Source: an uncultured Fusobacterium sp.
GTDB taxonomy: Bacteria > Fusobacteriota > Fusobacteriia > Fusobacteriales > Fusobacteriaceae
Direction of reading: 5' to 3'
NCBI GenBank assembly: GCA_900542625.1
Contig: UQOH01000057.1
Location: 1 to 13,130 of the forward strand
DNA: 13,130 bases
In this document: in pieces, positions 7,449 through 13,130 of the stretch
Numbering within the stretch: the first letter of the stretch is position 1
How the letters are laid out: the number at the start of each line of letters is the position of its first letter
Position numbers and translations under genes: made by a program
Notes under the pieces: model-generated
What the model was told of the DNA's origin: nothing
Database searches by the model: none
The model's input: only the letters and a program-made list of their open reading frames with translations

Positions 7449-7786
7449 TGAAAAAAGCGGTTTTATATCTTATGATTTTGGGAAGTATTTCAATGTATGC
7501 TGCTGATAATGTTGTAATAGACAAAGAGGTAACAGGAATAAACAAAGAAACTATTGAAACAAGAGAAGTTGCAGGAAAGAAAATAAATCTTGATCAGAAA
7601 GAGATTGACGCAAGCGAAATGAGAACTTCAAGCAGAAAAATAAAAGATGGACAGGAATCACTTGAAGTTAAAAACAGTGACAGTGAAATTAAAAAAGAAC
7701 TGTCTGAAGATGTATCAAAAGACAGATCTATTTGGAAATATGTTTTAGGTGTACTTGGAGTTATAGCAGTAGCAGTTGCATTATAA
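7448..7786 (+). CDS. Small exported protein with C-terminal membrane anchor, unknown function
   Basis: I do not recognise the family. The 112-residue chain has a clear signal peptide (MKKAVLYLMILGSISMYA, cleavage likely after residue 18). A highly charged middle (about 19-95) follows, with many Lys, Glu and Asp and no Cys or aromatic residues, probably extended or helical. The chain ends in a hydrophobic segment WKYVLGVLGVIAVAVAL (96-112) that finishes exactly at the C-terminus. The mature form would have a periplasmic N-terminal part held in the membrane by its tail. AAGGAGGAA at 7435-7443 is a strong ribosome site inside the end of the TPR gene. The start overlaps the TPR stop by one base, and exbB follows 36 bases later. 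A partner role for the TPR protein or the Ton complex is inference from this packing. Confidence 0.75.
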   Translation: MKKAVLYLMILGSISMYAADNVVIDKEVTGINKETIETREVAGKKINLDQKEIDASEMRTSSRKIKDGQESLEVKNSDSEIKKELSEDVSKDRSIWKYVLGVLGVIAVAVAL

Positions 7787-7822
7787 TAATATAACAGCTT
7801 TTAATTTAGGAGGTTTTACAGC

Positions 7823-8434
7823 ATGTATTGGATAGAACACGGTGGATTTTTAATGTACTTTATACTTCTTATGTCTGTACTTGGGACAGGAGTTGTTATA
7901 GAAAGAACTATATTTTTTACAGTAAGAGAGAAAAACAGATTTGCGGATATAAGACCGAAATTAAGAAAATATATAGAAGATGATGATATAAAAGGTGCAA
8001 TAGGATATCTTTCAACATCAAAATCTTCAACAGGACTGGTATTAAAAGAGATACTTAGCTTTTGGAACAAAACAAAAACAACAAACGTAGTAACTCTTGA
8101 GGAAAAAGGAAGAGAGGCAGCACTTTCTCAAATCCCTCTTCTTGAAAAAAACATGTGGCTTTTAAGCATAGTTGCACATGCCACTCCGTTAATCGGACTT
8201 CTTGGAACAGTAACAGGAATGATAAAAGCCTTTCAGGCTGTATCAATTCACGGAACAGGAGATGCATCAGTTCTTGCAGGAGGAATATCTGAGGCACTGT
8301 TCACAACAGCAGGAGGACTTTTCGTGGCAATCCCTGCACTTATATTATATAACTATTTCAATAAGAAAATAGATGTAATTATAACTGACATGGAAAAAGG
8401 AAGCACAGAGGTTATCAACTACTTTAGGAGGTAA
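7823..8434 (+). CDS. exbB: MotA/TolQ/ExbB proton-channel family protein (ExbB-like)
   Basis: This is the pentamer-forming inner-membrane subunit that, with ExbD, uses the proton motive force to drive TonB. Its 203 residues show the family's three spans: about 9-31 near the N-terminus, 112-136 and 157-178, with the large cytoplasmic loop (about 34-108) between the first two. The diagnostic block HATPLIGLLGTVTGMIKAF covers 119-137, and GGISEALFTTAGGLFVAIPA covers 153-172. Gly- and Thr-rich channel positions are intact. TolQ is a possible alternative, but the partner genes are ExbD-like and TonB-like, and no TolA, TolB or Pal is present. AGGAGG at 7808-7813 supports the start. The Shine-Dalgarno of the next gene lies inside the end of this one. 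Confidence 0.92.
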   Translation: MYWIEHGGFLMYFILLMSVLGTGVVIERTIFFTVREKNRFADIRPKLRKYIEDDDIKGAIGYLSTSKSSTGLVLKEILSFWNKTKTTNVVTLEEKGREAALSQIPLLEKNMWLLSIVAHATPLIGLLGTVTGMIKAFQAVSIHGTGDASVLAGGISEALFTTAGGLFVAIPALILYNYFNKKIDVIITDMEKGSTEVINYFRR

Positions 8435-8440
8435 GATTTT

Positions 8441-8878
8441 ATGAGACTGCAGAGATTAAAAAGAAGAAACAACAGCAGTATTGTTCTTGAAATGACTCCT
8501 CTTATAGACGTAGTATTCCTTCTTCTTATTTTCTTCCTTGTTGCAACAACATTTGAAGATGTGGACAGCGGAATAAAAATAGACCTTCCTCAGTCAACAA
8601 TAAGAGAGATAAAGGCTGTTAAGGAGATTCAGGTAAATATCACAAACAGCAAAACTATCTATGTAAAATATCAAGAGGGAAAAGACAGAAAGAGCATAAA
8701 AGTTGCCAAAGCAGATTTGAAAAGAGTTTTGGAAGACAAGTTAAATAAAGCTGAAGAAAAAAATATTGTAATCAGCGGTGACAAAACCCTTGATTACGGA
8801 TTTATAGTTGAGGTTATGACTATATCAAAAGAGGCTGGAGCATCAGAGCTGGATATTGATACTATGCTTGAGAAATAG
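8441..8878 (+). CDS. exbD: ExbD/TolR family proton-motive-force subunit (ExbD-like)
   Basis: This single-span partner of ExbB carries the essential proton-responsive aspartate. The 145 residues comprise a short basic cytoplasmic start (MRLQRLKRRNNSS), then LEMTPLIDVVFLLLIFFLVATTF (16-38) holding Asp23, the counterpart of E. coli ExbD D25. DLPQS follows at 48-52, and a periplasmic domain of about 95 residues completes the protein. The length and order are typical of the family. The ribosome site AGGAGG (8426-8431) lies in the last codons of exbB, and the stop codon overlaps the ribosome site of tonB, so the three genes form a coupled set. An ExbD identity is preferred over TolR because of the following tonB. 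Confidence 0.93.
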   Translation: MRLQRLKRRNNSSIVLEMTPLIDVVFLLLIFFLVATTFEDVDSGIKIDLPQSTIREIKAVKEIQVNITNSKTIYVKYQEGKDRKSIKVAKADLKRVLEDKLNKAEEKNIVISGDKTLDYGFIVEVMTISKEAGASELDIDTMLEK

Positions 8879-8888
8879 GAGTGATACA

Positions 8889-9770
8889 ATGAGTATAAAC
8901 AAAAGAGATGCACTCTCTTTTTCTCTGGCACTGATTATAAATATAATAATAGTTCTTCTGATTCCTGAGTATAAGATTGAAGATGTTAAGGACAAAAAAC
9001 TTAAAGTAGGTCTTGTGGCTCTGGAAAAGGAAAAAACCTCTTCAAAAGAGAAAAAGAAAGTTGTCCCTGCTAAAAAACCGGCAGAGAAAAAAGAAGAAAA
9101 ACCAAAAAGCACAGATATACCTGTGCCTAAAAAAGAGGAAGTGAAAAAAGAGAAGAGTCTGAGTCTGGATTCTGTTTCAAAAACAATAAAAGCACCTTCT
9201 CTTAATGTAATAAACACAATAAACCCAAATAAAAGAAAGAGCAATGATGTTCTTGCAGATGCTGTTCCTGCTTTGAAAAAAGAGATAAAATTTGAAAGAG
9301 AAGATAAAACGGGAATGAAAACAGCTGAAATAGAGTTTAATGATTCCCTTGCTCTTGACAAAGAGAAAAGAGATGCAGCCACAGACAGCATAACAATAGA
9401 GAAAAATGAAGAGATTTCTCTTGAAAGCATAAGAGTAGACCAAGGGAAAGTAGAGGGACTTCCAAGCGGCTACAAACTTGGTGTTGATGACGGAGATATA
9501 ATCGCCAGATGGGACAGCACAAATCAAGAGCCTAAATATCCTGAAAGTGCTCAGCTGAGAGGACTTCAGGGAAGTGTAAGGGTAAAGCTTGATGTTAATG
9601 AAAAAGGTGAGGTAACAAACCTTATTATTGACAAAGGCAGCGGAGTTCCTGAAATAAACAGTGCCATTGAGGCAATAGGGAGAACATGGAAGATTTATCT
9701 CAGCAAACACGGATTGAGTATAAAAGGGAGAGTAATACTTGATTATACTTTCAAACTGAAGGGAAACTAA
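8889..9770 (+). CDS. tonB: TonB-like energy transducer
   Basis: The protein carries energy from ExbB-ExbD to outer-membrane receptors that import metal chelates, vitamins or other solutes. It has 293 residues from the ATG at 8889. AGGAGTGA (8877-8884), overlapping the exbD stop, fixes this start; an upstream in-frame TTG at 8856 would run into exbD coding sequence. The architecture is a short cytoplasmic lead, one span (about 9-25), a Lys/Glu/Pro-rich periplasmic spacer (about 46-90), a long charged linker (90-205), and the TonB C-terminal domain (about 215-290). That domain has YPESAQLRGLQGSVRVKLDV, the DKGSGVPEINSAIEAI helix and the final strand RVILDYTFKL. The span has no His. Asn18 is the only polar residue deep in it. 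TonB identity rests mainly on the C-terminal domain and the neighbours. Confidence 0.9.
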   Translation: MSINKRDALSFSLALIINIIIVLLIPEYKIEDVKDKKLKVGLVALEKEKTSSKEKKKVVPAKKPAEKKEEKPKSTDIPVPKKEEVKKEKSLSLDSVSKTIKAPSLNVINTINPNKRKSNDVLADAVPALKKEIKFEREDKTGMKTAEIEFNDSLALDKEKRDAATDSITIEKNEEISLESIRVDQGKVEGLPSGYKLGVDDGDIIARWDSTNQEPKYPESAQLRGLQGSVRVKLDVNEKGEVTNLIIDKGSGVPEINSAIEAIGRTWKIYLSKHGLSIKGRVILDYTFKLKGN

Positions 9771-9795
9771 AACTAAATATAAAAGGGGGAATCAA

Positions 9796-11193
9796 ATGAC
9801 TTTTTTAGGATTCAGAATAGAAAAGGATTTGAAAGAGGAATTAGAACGCAGCGATGAGAATGAGGTTCTTACAGTAGAAAGCGTAACAGAATTTATTGAT
9901 AACATAAAAGAAAAAAGATACGACTGTATTTTTATTGAAGAGATGAATCTGCCTTCTGAAACACTGATAAATTTAATTAAAAAAGTCGAAGAGTTTCAGA
10001 AAAAAACTGTAATAATAGTTTTGGGTCAAAGTTCGAACCTTAAGGTTGTGGCAGGAAGTATTAAAGCAGGAGCTTACGAATATCTTTTAAAACCTGTAGA
10101 TATAGAAGAGGTTATAAGAATAGCTGAAAAAGCTGTAAGAGATTATAAACTTCTGGCAGAGAGAGTTGACAAGGGAAAAAATATTGGAGATAAACTGATA
10201 GGACAGACTAAAGAGATTGTTAAAGTGTATAAAAAAATAGGTAAAGTGGCAATAAGCAGAATGCCTGTTCTTGTTACAGGAGAGAAAGGAACAGGAAAGA
10301 AAAGCGTGGCACTTGCAATTCATCAGTTTGGGGACAGTGCCAAAAAACCTTTCATAACAATAAACTGTATGTCTTTCCCAAAATCTCTTTTGGAAAGAAG
10401 ACTTTTCGGATATGAAAAAGGAGCATTTGAAGGAGCTGTTTTCTCACAGGCAGGAGAGCTTGAAAAAGCAAACGGAGGAACACTTCATCTTGGAAATGTG
10501 GAGGCACTTACTTTAGATGTTCAGTCAAAACTTCTGTATCTTCTTCAGGAAGGAGAGTTTTTCAGACTTGGAGGAGCAGATCCTATAAAAACCGATATAA
10601 GAGTTATTGCAACAACAAGTATAGATCTTGGACAGGCTGTAATAGAGGGAAAATTTATAGAGGAACTTTATGATATATTAAAAGTTCTTGAAATAAATCT
10701 TCCTCCGCTAAGAAACAGAAAAGATGACATCCCTTTCATAATAGACAGTTATCTGGCTGAATGTAACAGAGAATTTAACAAAACAATAAAAGGTATCAGC
10801 AAACCTGCAATGAAGAAAATAATCAGATATGAATGGAAAGGAAATGTAAACGAACTTAAAAATGCTATTAAATCTGCAGCAGCAATGTGCAGAGGATCGT
10901 CAATTCTTGTGGAAGACCTTCCTGAAGATATCGGCGGAGTAAGAACAAACAAAAGAACAGGTGAAAGTGTAAGAACATGGGTTCTTGCTGACTGGCTTTC
11001 TAAAGAGCTTGACGAATGTGCAAAGGAAAATAAAAAAGGTTCTTTCTACAATGCTATAGTAGGGCAGGTTGAAAAAGAGCTTATCAAACAGGTTCTTGAG
11101 AGAACAAGCGGAAAACGTATTGAAGCAGCAGAGGCTCTTGGTATAACAAGAAACACACTTAGAACAAAAATGAATAATTTTGGATTAGATTAG
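9796..11193 (+). CDS. Degenerate NtrC-family regulator (pseudo-receiver, inactive-looking AAA+, Fis-type HTH)
   Basis: This is a cytoplasmic DNA-binding regulator of 465 residues with full NtrC layout: receiver (1-115), sigma-54-activator AAA+ domain (about 133-378) and Fis-type HTH (about 424-465). Walker A is intact (GEKGTGKKS, 162-170). Other hallmarks are changed. GAFTGA reads GAFEGA (209-214). The Walker B site GGTLFLDEI reads GGTLHLGNV, so Asp and Glu are Gly233 and Asn234. The arginine-finger stretch FREDLYYRL reads FIEELYDIL (Ile288, Ile294). WPGNVREL reads WKGNVNEL (Asn352 for the sensor II Arg). The receiver lacks the paired acids after strand 1 and has Glu48/Glu49 at the phospho-Asp site, but keeps Lys99. 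The HTH (KRIEAAEALGITRNTLRTKM, 440-459) looks functional. It probably binds DNA without phosphorylation, ATP hydrolysis or sigma-54 remodelling; that is inference. AAGGGGGA at 9783-9790 sets the start. No histidine kinase is nearby, and dnaX follows 10 bases on. Confidence 0.9.
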   Translation: MTFLGFRIEKDLKEELERSDENEVLTVESVTEFIDNIKEKRYDCIFIEEMNLPSETLINLIKKVEEFQKKTVIIVLGQSSNLKVVAGSIKAGAYEYLLKPVDIEEVIRIAEKAVRDYKLLAERVDKGKNIGDKLIGQTKEIVKVYKKIGKVAISRMPVLVTGEKGTGKKSVALAIHQFGDSAKKPFITINCMSFPKSLLERRLFGYEKGAFEGAVFSQAGELEKANGGTLHLGNVEALTLDVQSKLLYLLQEGEFFRLGGADPIKTDIRVIATTSIDLGQAVIEGKFIEELYDILKVLEINLPPLRNRKDDIPFIIDSYLAECNREFNKTIKGISKPAMKKIIRYEWKGNVNELKNAIKSAAAMCRGSSILVEDLPEDIGGVRTNKRTGESVRTWVLADWLSKELDECAKENKKGSFYNAIVGQVEKELIKQVLERTSGKRIEAAEALGITRNTLRTKMNNFGLD

Positions 11194-11203
11194 GAGAAAT
11201 TTT

Positions 11204-12652
11204 ATGCATATAACACTTTATAGAAAGTACAGACCAAAGGACTTTACTGAAATAGCAGGAGAGGGAGAGATAGTAAGAACTCTTAAAAATTCTTTGGATA
11301 ATGACAGAATTTCTCATGCTTATCTTTTCAGCGGACCAAGAGGTGTAGGTAAAACAACAAGTGCAAGACTTATTGCCAAAGGAGTAAACTGCCTTAACAA
11401 CGGAATAAGCAGTCACCCATGCAATGAGTGTGAAAACTGTAAAGAGATAGACAACGGAAGTTTTATAGACCTTATAGAGATTGACGCTGCATCAAACAGA
11501 GGTATTGACGAGATAAGAGAGCTTAAAGACAAAATAAATTATCAGCCTTCAAAGGGAAGAAAAAAAATATATATAATAGACGAGGTCCACATGCTTACAA
11601 AAGAGGCTTTCAATGCTCTTTTGAAAACATTGGAAGAGCCTCCTGAACATGTAATTTTTATTCTTGCTACAACAGAGCCTGATAAAATTCTTCCTACAAT
11701 TATTTCAAGATGTCAGAGATATGATTTTCAGCCTTTGACATACACAGAAGTAAAAGAAAAACTTTCTGAAATATGCAGAGGAGAAAATGTTGAAATTGAT
11801 GAGGGAAGTCTTGGGCTTATATATGAGAGCTCAGGAGGAAGCATGAGAGATGCTATATCCATTCTTGAGAGAGTAATCATCACTTATCTTGGTGAAAAAA
11901 TAGATGAAGAAAAATGCAGCAAAGTAATCGGAGTAACATCAAAAGCACTTCTTAAAGAATTTTTGGGAATAATAAAAGAAAACAGAGTTTCTGAAGGAAC
12001 TGTATTTTTAGATAAACTATGGATGGAATCACTGGACATAGAGAAATTTTTTAAAGATTTTGGAAAATATGTAAAAAATCTTGTCCTTGACAGAGAATAC
12101 GGAGCAGAAGAGGGACTTAGAATTATAGGAAACATATACGACTCTTTAAATAAATTTAAATATGAAGAGGATAAAAGACTTCTGGGATATGTAGTTTTAA
12201 ACAGCCTTATAAAAACAGCTGAAAAAGAAAGAAAAGAAGTTATTATTGAAAAACAGGTTGTTTATAAAGAAGCACCTAAAAAAGACGGCAGTTCACATGA
12301 AACCCCTGCTGAAACACATATAGTGGTAACACTTGATAATGTTCAGAAAAAATGGGACGAGATAGTGAGAGCAGCAAGAAATGAAAAAATGACTTTCTCA
12401 GCTTTTCTTATGGATGCAGAGCCTGTAAAGGTTGTTGATAATGAACTGTTTATAAGATTCAATTCAAATCTTTTTGCAAAAGAGCAGATGGAAACAGAGT
12501 ATTATAACAGTATATTCCAAGAGGTTGTGGAAAGAATAATGGGAACAAAATTAAAAATAAAATATGTCTTTAAAGAGGCTAAAAAAGAGGGAACAAGAAG
12601 TGACAGCGATTTTACTTCTCAGATAATGACATATTTTTCAGAGGAGAATTAA
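11204..12652 (+). CDS. dnaX: DNA polymerase III subunit gamma/tau (clamp loader) DnaX
   Basis: This AAA+ motor loads the DnaN clamp onto primed DNA and links the clamp loader to polymerase. Walker A is GPRGVGKT (44-51). The zinc-binding cysteines are C63, C73, C76 and C79. Walker B is IIDEVHML (124-131). SRC at 168-170 carries the trans-acting arginine finger (R169), and GGSMRDA (211-217) is the sensor II region. The AAA+ and collar domains run to about residue 340. A linker with Lys, Glu and Pro follows (about 340-370), then a small C-terminal domain (372-482). At 482 residues it is shorter than E. coli tau (643). AGGAGA at 11192-11197 overlaps the stop of the preceding regulator gene. The window thus holds both clamp and clamp-loader genes, in separate operons. 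Confidence 0.96.
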   Translation: MHITLYRKYRPKDFTEIAGEGEIVRTLKNSLDNDRISHAYLFSGPRGVGKTTSARLIAKGVNCLNNGISSHPCNECENCKEIDNGSFIDLIEIDAASNRGIDEIRELKDKINYQPSKGRKKIYIIDEVHMLTKEAFNALLKTLEEPPEHVIFILATTEPDKILPTIISRCQRYDFQPLTYTEVKEKLSEICRGENVEIDEGSLGLIYESSGGSMRDAISILERVIITYLGEKIDEEKCSKVIGVTSKALLKEFLGIIKENRVSEGTVFLDKLWMESLDIEKFFKDFGKYVKNLVLDREYGAEEGLRIIGNIYDSLNKFKYEEDKRLLGYVVLNSLIKTAEKERKEVIIEKQVVYKEAPKKDGSSHETPAETHIVVTLDNVQKKWDEIVRAARNEKMTFSAFLMDAEPVKVVDNELFIRFNSNLFAKEQMETEYYNSIFQEVVERIMGTKLKIKYVFKEAKKEGTRSDSDFTSQIMTYFSEEN

Positions 12653-12658
12653 AAAGAA

Positions 12659-13130
12659 ATGATTAAAAGAACAAATGCGGGAAAGGGCAGCATAGTGGAT
12701 ATAATTTATATGAGCGTGATGTCTGTATTCTTTTATATACTGGCATTAACTGTGCCTTTGGCAGGATTTCTGCTGCCTGTATATAAGATAAAAAATATGC
12801 TGGCTATGAAAAAAGGAAAAATGATAATATTTAATATATCAGTTCCTTTGGCAATAATGGTCATAACAAGGGTTTTAGATGTTGTATTTAATATACCTTT
12901 TGATCCTGTAAAAACAATAGGGTGTTATCTGGCAATATTTCTGCCTATTGAAATTTTATATTATATATTTTTTAAAATGAAATATTTTGTAAAAATCTTT
13001 GACAGAATTATAATTACGGGAGTTTTAATATCAGTCTTAGTCTTTGTATATCTTCAGTTTGCAGGGGAAGAGGTTGAGCTTATCAGAAAAACTCTTGAAG
13101 ATTTTTACTTAAAGAAATATAATATAACTT
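12659..13130 (+). CDS. Multi-span membrane protein, N-terminal part (runs off the window)
   Basis: An open frame from the ATG at 12659 continues without a stop to the end of the window (157 codons seen). GAGGAG at 12641-12646, inside the end of dnaX, is a plausible though distant ribosome site (12 bases away). The start lies 6 bases after the dnaX stop, so it continues the operon. The chain begins with a short basic segment (MIKRTNAGKG). Hydrophobic spans follow near 15-41, 54-73, 84-105 and 115-134, separated by Lys-rich turns, and then a charged stretch from about 136 (AGEEVELIRKTLEDFY) that may start a loop. I cannot name the family with confidence. The layout would suit a predicted membrane protein of the DUF2232/YybS kind, but this is only a guess. 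Confidence 0.75.
   Translation, partial: MIKRTNAGKGSIVDIIYMSVMSVFFYILALTVPLAGFLLPVYKIKNMLAMKKGKMIIFNISVPLAIMVITRVLDVVFNIPFDPVKTIGCYLAIFLPIEILYYIFFKMKYFVKIFDRIIITGVLISVLVFVYLQFAGEEVELIRKTLEDFYLKKYNIT

Noticed and set aside
7288..7506. 72-residue plus-strand frame bridging the TPR and small-protein genes
   Set aside because: It overlaps two coupled genes in another frame and has Arg/Lys/Gln-rich, low-complexity sequence and no good start signal.
7823..9770. TolQ-TolR-TolA identity for the energiser genes
   Set aside because: The third gene ends in a TonB C-terminal domain, and no tolB or pal follows.
11560..11567. Run of eight A in dnaX as a possible frameshift or slippage site making a gamma form
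   Set aside because: It lies before Walker B, so a shifted product would lack most of the motor. It does not match the position of known dnaX frameshift sites. AAA AAA pairs near 12277 and 12348 lack the full slippery heptamer.

Overview
The window looks like a chromosomal segment from a fusobacterium (Fusobacterium or a close relative in Fusobacteriaceae). The DNA is strongly AT-rich, with AGA as the dominant Arg codon and strong Shine-Dalgarno sequences. A TonB-ExbB-ExbD system points to a double-membrane cell, while many housekeeping proteins read like those of low-GC bacteria. The genus is inferred from overall character, not from a database match. All ten genes lie on the + strand. I see no mobile element, tRNA, rRNA or CRISPR array.

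Region 1 (1-3917) is a housekeeping operon. A terminator of an upstream gene (25-51) is followed by an extended -10 promoter and a roughly 100-nt leader. Then come plsY and gpsA, the two glycerol-phosphate steps that open phospholipid synthesis. They are followed by a short sigma-70 family factor lacking region 1.1, and by dnaN, the replication sliding clamp. A clear intrinsic terminator closes the unit.

Region 2 (3939 to the window end) begins with a near-consensus promoter (TTGAAA, 17 bp, TATAAT, plus an extended -10 TG). It appears to run as one long operon with gaps of 0-36 bp between genes. The order is a Cys-rich DUF116 protein; a 962-residue exported TPR protein started by TTG; a 112-residue exported protein with a C-terminal membrane anchor; ExbB, ExbD and TonB; an NtrC-like regulator; dnaX (clamp loader tau subunit); and the start of a multi-span membrane protein that runs off the end. 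The TPR protein, small anchored protein, ExbB, ExbD and TonB look like one envelope machine energised by the proton motive force.

The most unusual gene is the NtrC-like regulator (9796-11193). It has a complete receiver, AAA+ and Fis-HTH architecture. However, the receiver has lost its acidic pocket and carries Glu at the phospho-acceptor site. The AAA+ domain keeps Walker A but has lost the GAFTGA Thr, both Walker B acidic residues, both arginine-finger positions and the sensor II Arg. The DNA-binding domain is intact. It is probably a non-phosphorylated, non-hydrolysing DNA-binding protein that does not act through sigma-54.
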